A DNA stretch of 64,000 bases from Salinisphaera dokdonensis (lineage in GTDB: Bacteria > Pseudomonadota > Gammaproteobacteria > Nevskiales > Salinisphaeraceae): positions 372,001-436,000 of the forward strand of contig NZ_APND01000004.1 in assembly GCF_040361215.1 (NCBI RefSeq), in the 5' to 3' direction. The notes beneath the pieces are model-generated. The model had not been told where the DNA came from and searched no databases. It saw only the letters and a program-made list of their open reading frames with translations. A program made the translations under genes and the position numbers. Shown here piece by piece: positions 44,018 to 52,850 of the stretch (position 1 is the stretch's first letter; each line of letters starts with the position of its first letter).

Positions 44018-44278
44018 TTACTCGACAGCTTCTATCGAGACGTACTTGCGGTTGCGCGGGCCCTTCACGCCAAAGCTGACCACGCCATCGGCGTGCGCAT
44101 AGAGCGTGTAGTCGCGACCGGTGCCGACGTTCGTACCGGCATGGAAGCTGTTGCCGCGCTGGCGCACGATGATGTTGCCGGCCTTGACCGTCTGGCCGCC
44201 GAACTTCTTGACGCCAAGGCGCTTAGATTCGGAATCGCGACCGTTACGTGTACTGCCGCCTGCTTTCTTATGTGCCAT
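44018..44278 (-). CDS. rpmA: 50S ribosomal protein L27
   Basis: The 86-residue product has the L27 N-terminus (MAHKKAGGSTRNGRDSESKR) that reaches the peptidyl-transferase centre, then GNIIVRQRG and FHAGTNVGTGRDYTL. It follows rplU by about 50 bp. Confidence 0.98.
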   Translation of the reverse strand: MAHKKAGGSTRNGRDSESKRLGVKKFGGQTVKAGNIIVRQRGNSFHAGTNVGTGRDYTLYAHADGVVSFGVKGPRNRKYVSIEAVE

Positions 44279-44329
44279 GAGTGATTTCCTCTAGCCTGTA
44301 TTTCAGCCGTGTTATCGAGTCGTCGGCGC

Positions 44330-44644
44330 TCAGGCGCCCGGAATCGACTTGATCTTGAGCTGGGTGTAATGCTGGCGATGACCGTAGCTACGACGGTACT
44401 TCTTGCGGCGCTTGAACTTGATCACCTGGATCTTGTCGGCGCGCGCATGCGCCATCACTTCAGCCGAGACCGCCTTGCCTTCCAGCACGGGGGTTCCAAC
44501 CTGGACATCATCGCCGTCCGAGATTAGAAGCACATCATCGAGATCGATGGTGCTGCCGGCTTCCACATCCAGCTTCTCGACGCGCAGAATATCGCCTTCT
44601 GCAACTCTGTACTGCTTACCGCCGGTGCGTATAACCGCGTGCAT
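44330..44644 (-). CDS. rplU: 50S ribosomal protein L21
   Basis: The 104-residue product has the L21 signatures MHAVIRTGGKQYRVAEGD and IQVIKFKRRKKYRRSYGHRQ. It is the first gene of rplU-rpmA, with its own promoter, divergent from ispB. Confidence 0.98.
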   Translation of the reverse strand: MHAVIRTGGKQYRVAEGDILRVEKLDVEAGSTIDLDDVLLISDGDDVQVGTPVLEGKAVSAEVMAHARADKIQVIKFKRRKKYRRSYGHRQHYTQLKIKSIPGA

Positions 44645-44697
44645 GACAACTCCACATCGCGTGAAAACAAGGGCTCGTGCCCGTTTAAAGAGCGCGA

Positions 44698-44726
44698 ATG
44701 ATACGTTCTCAGCCGCACAGGGTCAA
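44698..44726 (-). promoter_or_regulatory. Sigma70 promoter of rplU-rpmA
   Basis: On the minus strand TTGACC (44721-44726) and TATCAT (44698-44703) are 17 bp apart, with a GC-rich stretch following, about 50 bp before rplU. Confidence 0.78.
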
Positions 44727-44751
44727 CGACGGAATGCGCTTTCCGGCAATC

Positions 44752-44780
44752 TTGACAGGAAACAAGCGCGCGCCTAAGTT
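44752..44780 (+). promoter_or_regulatory. Candidate promoter of ispB
   Basis: A perfect TTGACA (44752-44757) and TAAGTT (44775-44780) are 17 bp apart, 27 bp before the ispB ATG. Confidence 0.6.
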
Positions 44781-44807
44781 TGCCGCTGTTTTCCCGGTCT
44801 GCACCTC

Positions 44808-45776
44808 ATGAGTATCCAGCCGCTACTGAAGCCGGTCGATGATGAAATGCGCGCAGTCGATGCACTCATCCGTGCGCGCCTGAATTCCGACGTCATTCTC
44901 ATCAACACGCTCGGCGAGTACATAATAGGCAGTGGTGGCAAGCGCTTGCGGCCGGCACTCGTATTATTGGCCGCGCGCGCGAGCGGTGGCGCGGGCGAGC
45001 AGCATCACCTGCTGGCCGCCATCATCGAGTTCATCCATACCGCCACCCTGCTGCATGATGACGTAGTGGACGAATCGACCATGCGTCGCGGCCAGCAAAC
45101 GGCAAACACCGTATGGGGCAATGACGCGAGCGTACTCACGGGCGATTTTCTCTATTCGCGCGCGTTCCAGATGATGATCGAGCTCGATTCCTTCGACGTG
45201 ATGCGCGTGCTGGCCGATGCCACCAACCGGATCGCCGAGGGTGAGGTGTTGCAGCTCATGCATGCCCACAACCCTGATCTGGCGGAAGCGGATTATCTCG
45301 AAGTGGTCGATCGCAAGACGGCCAGCCTGTTCTCGGCCGGCTGCCAGCTCGCTGCACAGCTTGGCGGCTGCAATGAAATCCAACAGCAGGCAATGGCCGA
45401 CTACGGCCGCCATCTGGGTATTGCATTCCAGGTCATCGACGACGCACTCGACTACGGCCGCGGCGATGGAAATTACGGGAAGAACCTCGGCGACGACCTC
45501 GCCGAAGGCAAGGCCACCCTGCCGCTGATCCGGGCCTTGGCCTGTCTTGAAGGCGACGAGGCCGCATCGATTCGTACCGCGGTACGCGAAGCCGACCTCG
45601 ATGCACTCGATTCCATCTTAAAAGCGATTGAATCCACGAATGCGATGGAATACACTTGCCGCCGCGCCGAGGAGGAGGCCCACAAGGCCATCGCCGCACT
45701 CGACGCTTTCGACGACTCTCCCGCCAAGGAAGGGCTCGTCGAGCTGGCCGAGTTCTCGGCCCAGCGCAGACACTAG
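44808..45776 (+). CDS. ispB: Polyprenyl (octaprenyl) diphosphate synthase IspB
   Basis: IspB makes the ubiquinone side chain. The 322-residue product has both Asp-rich motifs, LLHDDVVDES and FQVIDDALDY, with GGKRLRPALVLL and GKNLGDDLAEGKATLP. The place beside rplU is typical. Chain length cannot be told with certainty from sequence alone. tRNA-Pro starts 2 bp after the stop. Confidence 0.95.
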   Translation: MSIQPLLKPVDDEMRAVDALIRARLNSDVILINTLGEYIIGSGGKRLRPALVLLAARASGGAGEQHHLLAAIIEFIHTATLLHDDVVDESTMRRGQQTANTVWGNDASVLTGDFLYSRAFQMMIELDSFDVMRVLADATNRIAEGEVLQLMHAHNPDLAEADYLEVVDRKTASLFSAGCQLAAQLGGCNEIQQQAMADYGRHLGIAFQVIDDALDYGRGDGNYGKNLGDDLAEGKATLPLIRALACLEGDEAASIRTAVREADLDALDSILKAIESTNAMEYTCRRAEEEAHKAIAALDAFDDSPAKEGLVELAEFSAQRRH

Positions 45777-45778
45777 AT

Positions 45779-45855
45779 CGGGGTATAGCTCAGCTTGGTA
45801 GAGCGCCATCTTCGGGAGGTGGAGGTCGTAGGTTCAAATCCTGCTACCCCGACCA
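45779..45855 (+). tRNA. tRNA-Pro (anticodon CGG)
   Basis: The 77-nt cloverleaf has anticodon loop TTCGGGA (anticodon CGG), T-loop TTCAAAT and an encoded CCA. An integrase gene follows in the same direction, so its 3' end is the probable attachment site of the element. Confidence 0.96.
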
Positions 45856-46004
45856 TCTAGTGTTTTGATATCCCGGGCTTTTTTCGCCGCAATCCAAACC
45901 GCTCTTCAGCGGTGGTTGCCGCTGGTTGCAATCTGGTTGCACGAAGGCCATTTCTGTCCGCTGACTCCCCACCGTTACCTGCCCTTAACCGAGCAGGAGT
46001 TCAC

Positions 46005-47069
46005 GTGGGAACGATATACAAGCGCACCGGCGACAATCAGCGCAAAAGCCAGAAAAATTGGGTCGCCCAGACTCGGATTCATGGACGCACACGCAGTCGT
46101 AGCTTCCATGAGAAAGCTGAGGCCAAAAGCTGGCTTGCGCAAACCGAAGGCCGAGCAGTCCTTGCTGAGAATGCGCCCGCGCTCGCGCAACGAGGTGCGC
46201 GCGCTGAACTCCCTCATCTATTCATTGTAGGCCACGCGCTCGACCTTTATTCCACTGCAGCGCCCCGCCACGTGTCGACACTGACGTGGAAAGCCTGCCA
46301 GGCGCCGATCGTCGCGTACTGGCGCAAGCAACCGCTCGCGCGGCGCTCAATCAGCGATGTCTTTCGGAACGACATCAAGGAATGGATCACGAAGAGTCGA
46401 GCCGCGGGATGTCCAGCGGGCACGATTCGCAAACGACTGAACATCCTCAAGCAAGCCATCGACCTAGGCCTAGAACGTACGCAGTCATCACGGCGCAACC
46501 CTGCAGCAGGACACCGCATCAAACGCGATCCCAAACGACGCCGGCGGCCGACACCCGCAGAAAAATGCGCGCTGTACTCCGCGGCACAGGAGGCGCGCCG
46601 CGCACTTGCCTACTGGGCAATGCGGTGGGCCGAGGAATGTGGCATGCGGCGCGCAGAAATAGCGCGCCTAAGGCACCAAGACATCAACTTTGAAAACGAA
46701 CCGCCTATCCTCACCGTGCCCTTGGCAAAGACGCAGCCGCGCCGTTTTTATATGTGGCCGCAGCTCGTGCGGCTCTATGAGGAAGTCAGTACAGACTTGG
46801 GCTGCACCGAATATGTATTTGGCGGGATTCGTGCCGATTCAATTACGCAGGCCTTTGAGCGCATACGTCGCAAATCGAAAATCTCGAACGAGGTCACCTT
46901 CCACTCATTCCGTTATGAAGCCAACTCTTGGATGGTCGAAAAACGCGTGCCTCGAAAACTTCGCAAGCAAATCATCGGGCACGTATCAGACGAAATGAGC
47001 GACCACTACACAGAATTTTCAGAGGTTGCGGCCCAAATCATGAGTGACGCATCTGAAGCACGTGGATGA
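46005..47069 (+). CDS. Tyrosine site-specific integrase
   Basis: I start it at the GTG at 46005 with AGGAG 5 nt upstream, giving 354 residues (GTIYKRTGDNQRKSQKNW at the N-terminus). The catalytic domain has the first Arg in EECGMRRAEIARLRH, the H-x-x-R box FHSFRYEAN, His of GHVSDEM and the Tyr nucleophile in SDHYTEF. All five key positions are present, so it may be active. It is 150 bp from tRNA-Pro. Confidence 0.92.
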   Translation: MGTIYKRTGDNQRKSQKNWVAQTRIHGRTRSRSFHEKAEAKSWLAQTEGRAVLAENAPALAQRGARAELPHLFIVGHALDLYSTAAPRHVSTLTWKACQAPIVAYWRKQPLARRSISDVFRNDIKEWITKSRAAGCPAGTIRKRLNILKQAIDLGLERTQSSRRNPAAGHRIKRDPKRRRRPTPAEKCALYSAAQEARRALAYWAMRWAEECGMRRAEIARLRHQDINFENEPPILTVPLAKTQPRRFYMWPQLVRLYEEVSTDLGCTEYVFGGIRADSITQAFERIRRKSKISNEVTFHSFRYEANSWMVEKRVPRKLRKQIIGHVSDEMSDHYTEFSEVAAQIMSDASEARG

Positions 47070-47155
47070 TTCTGCGTTTTATCCCGGGTTACCCATTTAG
47101 TACGACGACACACGCTCGCACCGACCCACTCTTGCAACTCCTAACCAGCTTTTTT

Positions 47156-48417
47156 TGGACTTACCCCGTTCCGTAGACACTCGTGACCCTCACGAAGAGG
47201 CCTGTTCAAAGGCCTCAGGACTGGTCCCGCCGAGATGGCTATGGCGACGGGTGCGATTGTAGAACGCTTCGATGTCATCGAGGATGGCGGCCTGGGCCAG
47301 ATCGCGGGTCTTGTAGACGCGTTTCTTTATCCGTTATTTCTTCAGGCGCGAAAAGAATGATTCGACCACGGCGTTACCCAACGGTTACCGCGTCGCTTAT
47401 GCTAGATTCGAGATTATGGGCGGCGCTAAGCGGCCCCATTCGTCGCTGCCGAACTGGATGCCCTGGTCGAAGTGTAAGAGCACCCGACGGGCGCCTTTGC
47501 GTCGCCAAACCGCCATTAACAACGCATCGAGCACGACCTCGCGGCCTAACGTGGGCTTCCTCGACCAGCCGACGACCTTGCGGGCATAGAGATCGACGAC
47601 CACGGCGAGATAGAGCCAGCCTTACGAGGTCCGGATAAAGGTGATGTCGGTCAGTCAGGCCTGATCCGGCGGAGCAACAGTGAACTCGCGGTTCAGTCGG
47701 TTCGGCGCGATGATCGAAGGCTGGCCAACGATATGCCGTGGCGCCTTATAGCCACGTAACGCCTTGATTCGATTCTCTCGCATAATCCGTGCGACGCGGT
47801 GCTTTCCACAGGTCTCGCCTGCTTCCTGAAGATCGGCGTAGACGCGCAGTTCGCTGTGCACACCACTGCTGGCCGCGTACGAGTCGCGAATCAGAGCGGG
47901 TACACGCCGGCCTTCGATCACACGATCTGACAACGGTTTATGCCACCACGCATAGAAGCCGCTGTGCGAAGCGCGCAGCACACGACACATCATGGCGGTC
48001 TTGAACACGGCGCGATGATCGTTGATGAGCTGGTACTTCACTCCGGCTGTTGAGCGAAGTGCCTCGCGGCCTTTTTTTTAGGATATCGCGCTCCTCTTCG
48101 GTGCGGCGCAACCGTGCGCGCAGCTTAACGATCTCGCTTTTGGCCTCGACCAGCTCGTTAGCTCGCTGCTCGCTATTGTCCGGCTTCACCGTCATTACCC
48201 ACTTGTACAGGCTATGAGCCAAGACGCTCGGCCACATCGGCGACTGGATAGCCACAGCCCAGAACCTGCCGCGCCGCGTCGTCCTTGAATTCCAGGGTAT
48301 ATCGCTGACTGCTCATTAATCTTCCTTCTATGCTCAACTCATGCGCCAGAAGTGTCTAACGGCCCCGGACAACTCCAGTCATAGGCCTGGAGTGTCTAAC
48401 GAACCGGGGCAGGTCCA
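47156..48417. mobile_element. Degenerate IS3-family insertion sequence
   Basis: The left end (47156-47181) and right end (48391-48417) are imperfect inverted repeats that begin TGGAC and share the AGTGTCTA core. A second right-end-like copy lies at 48351-48377. Between them is a wrecked IS3-type transposase. No clear target duplication is seen. The extra copy may be the edge of a second lost element. Confidence 0.75.
47190..48316 (-). pseudogene. IS3-family transposase remnant (orfA-orfB)
   Basis: orfA starts at 48316 (MSSQRYTLEFKDDAARQVL) but shifts frame in the helix-turn-helix before SLYKWV. orfB pieces follow: KYQLINDHRAVFKTAMMCRV, then VVDLYARKVVGWS and HFDQGIQFGSDEW, and finally NAVVESFFSRLKK, a stop, and DDIEAFYNRTRRHSHLGG. 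The integrase core pattern is IS3-like, but several stops and frameshifts make it inactive. Confidence 0.88.
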
Positions 48418-49254
48418 GCAGTAGCTCTCGATCGCACGTTTAAGTCGGTCCGCTACACGCGCAGCACGAGCCGTCGTTGCCCTCCTACTCACTAGGAGAG
48501 TTTCAATCGGCCACTGAATATCTTGAACCCATTCCGGCATACCGCGCGAAACATGCTGCAGATCCAAGATCATGGCCCCTCTACGAGTCCCAATATTTAA
48601 GGTCGCGCCACGACCCACCAGATGGCCCTGCATTTCGCTTCGCTGCAGAACGATTACCTGCGCATGTGACGCTGTCATATAGAACGACCAACACCGCTTT
48701 ATTTCTCTTACACGGCCCAGCAGGTAGATCCGCGACGAACGGTCCCGAGCGCCCTCGAAAAAGTCAATCGCATATCTCACGTCACGCTCAAAAAGCGTTT
48801 CCAGGCACTGCGCGATGAGCACCGCACACTCGTTCGTCGAGCGGATCGAGACGCTCTGTATTCGCTTCACCTCACGCCGCTTTGCTAAGCGCTGGGCTTC
48901 AGTTTCCTGAGTTGGCGCGTCAGGCGCTGGCAGACTGATCGCCTCTGGTTTCCCTGCGCCAAGCCTGGCTGCCTGTGAAGCGATAAAATCGAGCAACGGA
49001 TCCCACGCCTCTGTATCGAACCACTCTGTGTACCCGTCGCCGCGGGGCATCGTGTACCTGTGCCTGCGAAACAGATGTTGCGAGAAGCTTTTGACCTTGC
49101 GCGCACCCTCGCCTTCGAGTGGAATCTGGAGGCTACGATCGAGGTCGATTTTTTGCGGCAATGTTCGCACCGGTTGCGCCACATTGCTGCTGGTTCCAAT
49201 TGTAAATGCATCAATATCCAAGCATTTAAGTAGATAAAGAACCGACTTACCCAT
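48379..49254 (-). CDS. Unknown protein, 3' end lost to the IS; possible GIY-YIG-like start
   Basis: The 291-residue frame starts MGKSVLYLLKCLDIDAFTIG, which loosely resembles GIY-YIG/T5orf172 domains (YLLK...IG), though the match is weak. The middle is basic and charged (EAQRLAKRREVKRIQS). The last 12 or so residues (CPGSLDTPGL) are encoded by the IS terminal repeat, so the natural C-terminus is gone. The gene is probably a non-functional part of the island. Confidence 0.55.
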   Translation of the reverse strand: MGKSVLYLLKCLDIDAFTIGTSSNVAQPVRTLPQKIDLDRSLQIPLEGEGARKVKSFSQHLFRRHRYTMPRGDGYTEWFDTEAWDPLLDFIASQAARLGAGKPEAISLPAPDAPTQETEAQRLAKRREVKRIQSVSIRSTNECAVLIAQCLETLFERDVRYAIDFFEGARDRSSRIYLLGRVREIKRCWSFYMTASHAQVIVLQRSEMQGHLVGRGATLNIGTRRGAMILDLQHVSRGMPEWVQDIQWPIETLLVSRRATTARAARVADRLKRAIESYCWTCPGSLDTPGL

Positions 49255-49595
49255 AAAGCTACACCTCGTTCACGAATGATCTAATGTCACACAAGCGGGT
49301 ATGCATTTTCGTGCGGACATTGCAGCTTACGCCCACTTCCTCGAAGCGATGGTTCGAACGGAGCATTGCAATCAACCCAATAAGGCACGCCGTGTCCATA
49401 TCAACCACATATTCGCCCTGCATCGCCACGAGGCAAATGAGACTTATCGACCGTCAACTCATTAATCTCGTAGCTGCATTGTGTGCATGGGGCTCATAGC
49501 GATAGCACACCAACACGACGCCAAGTCGCGCTCAACCTAAGGTACGGTGGTCCCTTCGGCGCCGAAGGGCCAATCACATTCCGAATGGCCGCGCC
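49255..49595. other. Spacer without a recognisable gene; 18-bp palindrome
   Basis: I see no credible gene in this 341-bp stretch. It holds a perfect 18-bp palindrome at 49552-49569 (CCCTTCGGC and its complement) just upstream of the rnk relic. Confidence 0.6.
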
Positions 49596-49997
49596 GTGGG
49601 GTCTTTGGCAGGACAGGCCGTTACCTAGACCGACTACGAGCGTATCGACGCGCTGCTCAAAAAAGCCGGTGATAACGTACCCGGCATTCGCGAGCTCCGT
49701 GCCGAACTCGAGCGCGCCCATGTCGTTGTTTCACCCGACATCCCGCAGGACGTCGTCACGATGAATTCGACTATTGCGTTCGAAAATGTCGACTCCGGCA
49801 AACGGTTCGAATTGACACTCGTATATCCCAAGGATATGGACGGTAGTCCCGGCAAACTCTCCACCTTGGCGCCTGTCGGCAGCGCCCTGGTCGGCTTGGC
49901 CGTCGACCAGATGATCCAGTGGCAGGTGCCCGGCGGCAACACGCTAAAGCTGCGCGTGCTTGAGGTGCGCGATCAACCCGAAGCGCGATATCGTTAA
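49596..49997 (+). pseudogene. rnk: Rnk-like nucleoside diphosphate kinase regulator with nonsense codon
   Basis: The frame from a GTG at 49596 reads MGSLAGQAVT, hits TAG at 49626, and goes on as TDYERIDALLKKAGDN and the GreA/Rnk C-terminal domain (MNSTIAFENVDSGKRFELTL, then LAPVGSALVGLAVDQMIQW). The family needs the N-terminal part, so the gene is probably broken; the ATG at 49761 could still give a 78-residue C-terminal domain. Rnk-type proteins bind RNA polymerase's secondary channel. Confidence 0.7.
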
Positions 49998-50024
49998 GCC
50001 ACGGATCAACACCGCGAAAGAATC

Positions 50025-50162
50025 GTGAGCCCTGATGAGGAACTAGCAATAGCTGCCCGTGTGCGCGATGCCTGTATTGAAGCCACCTTGGCTGGTTACG
50101 AGGACGCATCGATTTCGGGGCTTTGTGGCGAAGGGCCCTGGAAGGGGCAATCAGCGCAATAA
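50025..50162 (+). CDS. Small conserved-looking protein, possibly truncated
   Basis: A 45-residue frame from GTG reads SPDEELAIAARVRDACIEAT then LAGYEDASISGLCGEG. The pattern of ACI-x5-A-YEDA-x2-GLC-x-EG is one I recall from small proteins about 70 residues long in other gammaproteobacteria, so this copy may be cut short. The function is unknown. Confidence 0.4.
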   Translation: MSPDEELAIAARVRDACIEATLAGYEDASISGLCGEGPWKGQSAQ

Positions 50163-50246
50163 GGCGACTCGATTTGAGTGGAACGATCGAGTCGCGAGAC
50201 GCTAATTGCCTGGGATTAAAAACGTCACGCTGATCGGCTCAACTGA

Positions 50247-50568
50247 TCAGCTGTCGGAAGACACCTTCATCAAAACGAGCCCGGCCAAAATCAGGATCAC
50301 CGCGATAATGCACAGGGCGCTAGCGGACTCGCCCAGCACCAGCACACCCACGACGAAAGTACCCTCCGCACCGATCCCGGGCCACACCACATAAGCCGTG
50401 CCCAATGGCAGCGCGCGCATCGCGATACCCAGCAACGCGAAGCTGGCAATCATTGCGGTTATCGTCGTGAGTGTCGGGCCGAGACGTGAAAAATCCGGCG
50501 GGTTACTTCATGGAGAAGGCCCAGACGATCTCCAGCAAGCCGGCGGCGAACAGAATGATCCAAGACAC
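50247..50568 (-). pseudogene. sugE: SugE/Gdx small multidrug-resistance exporter, frameshifted
   Basis: From a GTG at 50568 (AGGAG 6 nt upstream) the frame reads SWIILFAAGLLEIVWAFSMK and meets a TAA. A shift in frame restores the family (FSRLGPTLTTITAMIASFALLG, then ALPLGTAYVVWPGIGAEGTF and LGESASALCI). The signature Glu of LLEIVWA and the TAYVVWPGIGA motif identify SugE/Gdx, the guanidinium exporter type. The frameshift should destroy function unless it is a sequence error. Confidence 0.82.
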
Positions 50569-50761
50569 GAGGCTCTCCTGCGGGACCGGGGTGGTCCAGG
50601 TCAGTCGCAACCCATGGATGGGCGAGGTCGTGGCCTCGACGAGCAGAATAAATAAACCGGCTGGCCGGAACAATCGTCAACGCGCGTCTTCTGATCCGAC
50701 TACGGCCTGAAAACAAAAGAGAGGACCATTCATAGGCGGTCCGGGCCTAGCGCTCGATGCC

Positions 50762-51313
50762 TCATTCCGTGGCGGGATAGACCAACAATCCCTGTGCGGC
50801 TGAGCGCGCCGCTGGCGTCATCGAGGCTGGCTGAATACGGCCCTTGCCCATCAAGTGATAGACGCGCTCGCCGCGATGGAGCAGATGGTCGGCGATGAGG
50901 CGCCGGTGACAGCGCCACCATACGGCCTCAGCGCACATGACGGCGCAGACCATTCGTCGACCCAGATCGACCAGTGCGTCCAGTGCGCTCTGGAACGACT
51001 GGCTCAACGCGTAATCCGCGTAGTTATGGAAACTGCGATTGCGCCAGTAGCCGTTGACCTCCGCTGCGATCGTCTCTGATCGACTACGCAGCCCCGCCAG
51101 GGCGACACAGTGGCTATAGCCGATCCCGAACGTTTCGAGTCTGTCCGCAAAGGCATCGCGATTGAACTGAGGATTGGTGCGTGAACGCGGCATCGCTCGC
51201 ACATCAACCACGTGCCCGACCTCGGCTTCGCGCAACAAGGTAATCAACTCATCCTGCGAACGCGTGGAGTGTCCGACCGTATAAAAGATAGCGCTCGACA
51301 CTCCCTCACTCAA
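50762..51313 (-). CDS. DUF488 family protein
   Basis: The 183-residue product has the DUF488 start (FYTVGHSTRSQDELITLL), VVDVRAMPRSRTNP, and the C-terminal CAEAVWWRCHRRLIADHL motif. Conserved Cys/His/Arg suggest a nucleic acid or nucleotide role, but no biochemical function is established. It overlaps the DUF2945 gene by 8 bp, so they are co-expressed. Confidence 0.9.
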   Translation of the reverse strand: MSEGVSSAIFYTVGHSTRSQDELITLLREAEVGHVVDVRAMPRSRTNPQFNRDAFADRLETFGIGYSHCVALAGLRSRSETIAAEVNGYWRNRSFHNYADYALSQSFQSALDALVDLGRRMVCAVMCAEAVWWRCHRRLIADHLLHRGERVYHLMGKGRIQPASMTPAARSAAQGLLVYPATE

Positions 51314-51518
51314 TCAACGTCAACGCAGATTCCTTATGCGCCGCAATATGGTCTGTCTTGTCACTTTCGATTTCGTATTGGGGCGCTGTAGGTGACGCGC
51401 GCCGCTTATGGCCCTTGTAATCGAAATCCTGCGTATGAACCTTGGTGATGCGACCGCTGACGTAGCCAGCCTCGGAGTTCCAACGCACGTGATCACCGAC
51501 CTTGAGTCGCTCACTCAT
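51306..51518 (-). CDS. DUF2945 / HVA1-type TUDOR-like small protein
   Basis: The 70-residue product reads KVGDHVRWNSEAGYVSGRIT then DYKGHKRRASPTAPQYEIES, as in the hypervirulence-associated HVA1 family, a beta-barrel fold often found next to DUF488 genes. Function is unknown. Confidence 0.88.
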   Translation of the reverse strand: MSERLKVGDHVRWNSEAGYVSGRITKVHTQDFDYKGHKRRASPTAPQYEIESDKTDHIAAHKESALTLIE

Positions 51519-51551
51519 GGCAATGTCCTTAACTGACTGTTTGAATAATGA

Positions 51552-52490
51552 TCAAGCACCCATCAACGCGTCGGCCTCGCGCGCAACCCGCGTGACAATG
51601 TGCGCGGCCGGCTCGACCGTATCGATTAGATCGACCGCCTCACCCGCGAAAACGACAGCCGTATCCGTATCGGCCGCCTGTTCAGCCCGACGATAAATAA
51701 CCTGCTGTCGCGCCAGGTCAGCGGAAAGACCTTCCTCATGTCCGTGCCACTGGGCGCAAAATCGATTCATGGGCACTCGGCCGGTAATGTGCGTCGGCCA
51801 AGGATAATCCCGCACGATATCAAATACGCGCGTGCGCAAGGTGCTGTCGCCACGACTCTCCAGAATGAAGCGCTTTGCGTTGGCAGATCCCAGCGCTCCC
51901 TCGCTGGCGAAAAATCGCGTCCCGATCAGGGCGCCCGCCGCCCCCAGCATGTGAACCGCAGCGAGGCCTCGACCATCGGCGATCCCACCTGCTGCTATCA
52001 CCGGCGTCGGGGCAACGGCATCCACCACCGCGGGCACGAGGCTCAACGTGGCACGCGTGCCACCATGACCGCCACCCTCCGTGCCCTGAGCCACAATTAG
52101 ATCCACACCCGCGGCCGCGGCCTCTCTCGCTTGCAGGCGTGTCTGCACCTGACAGATCACCTTGGCACCCGCATCCCGCACCTTGGCCAGAAACGGCAGG
52201 TAATCGCCGAAGGAAAACATGACGGCCTCAGGCTCGTATTCGAGAGCTTGGTCGAGCAGCGTGGGATTGCGCTCTAGAGCCCAGGTGATGAAGCCGACCC
52301 CGATCCGCGCCTCGCCCGCGTTCTGAAATTCACGGTCCAACCAGTCCGCATCGCCGTAGCCCGCGCCAATCAAGCCGAGACCACCGGCGTTGCTCACCGC
52401 AGCAGCCAGTGCACCACCTGAGACATTGCCCATGGGTGCCAGCAGGATCGGGTATTCAATCCCCAACAGATCAGTCAAAACGCCACGCAT
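51552..52490 (-). CDS. Nitronate monooxygenase (2-nitropropane dioxygenase family)
   Basis: This FMN-dependent TIM-barrel enzyme oxidises nitronates. The 312-residue product has LLGIEYPILLAPMGNVSGGA at the N-terminus, the QGTEGGGHGGTRA motif, and VIAAGGIADGRGLAA for FMN phosphate. It is 1 bp from the next gene. A place near NsrR and Hmp suggests a nitrosative or nitro-compound stress group. Confidence 0.9.
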   Translation of the reverse strand: MRGVLTDLLGIEYPILLAPMGNVSGGALAAAVSNAGGLGLIGAGYGDADWLDREFQNAGEARIGVGFITWALERNPTLLDQALEYEPEAVMFSFGDYLPFLAKVRDAGAKVICQVQTRLQAREAAAAGVDLIVAQGTEGGGHGGTRATLSLVPAVVDAVAPTPVIAAGGIADGRGLAAVHMLGAAGALIGTRFFASEGALGSANAKRFILESRGDSTLRTRVFDIVRDYPWPTHITGRVPMNRFCAQWHGHEEGLSADLARQQVIYRRAEQAADTDTAVVFAGEAVDLIDTVEPAAHIVTRVAREADALMGA

Positions 52491-52808
52491 CTATTCACCG
52501 CCTGACGTATCGGCATAAATCTCAAGCGCACGTTGCGAATGCGCGACGGCGCCGCCGGCACGCATCTCCGCAGCGACCCAGATCGCCTCCATCACCTGAC
52601 CAGGCGTCGCGCCGGCACGCTTAGCGGCCGGCACGTGCCCGTCGATACAATGTGGACACTGAGTGACATGCGCCACAGCCACCGCGATCAATTGCTTGGT
52701 TTTGACGTCCAGTTCACCGGCAGTGAATACCGTCTTGCTAAAAGCACGCCATGCCTGCTCCGCATCAGGGGTCAGCGCCTTACGTTTTTGGCCGGCTGTT
52801 TGTGTCAT
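52491..52808 (-). CDS. Carboxymuconolactone decarboxylase/AhpD-family protein
   Basis: The product (105 residues from the ATG at 52808, AAGGAG upstream) has the CMD fold with a CPHC redox motif (VTQCPHCIDGHVPAAKRAGA). CxxC-bearing members are alkylhydroperoxidase-like. It probably acts as a peroxide or thiol-stress enzyme with the neighbouring NO-response genes; the partner is unknown. Confidence 0.88.
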   Translation of the reverse strand: MTQTAGQKRKALTPDAEQAWRAFSKTVFTAGELDVKTKQLIAVAVAHVTQCPHCIDGHVPAAKRAGATPGQVMEAIWVAAEMRAGGAVAHSQRALEIYADTSGGE

Positions 52809-52850
52809 GTCGCTTTCTCCTTGTGTATATGCGATCAGGTGGTTACCCAC

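Noticed and set aside
50569..50720. Guanidine riboswitch upstream of sugE
   Set aside because: I could not find the conserved ACGR-loop hairpin pairs of guanidine-II nor the guanidine-I core; only ordinary GC hairpins are present.
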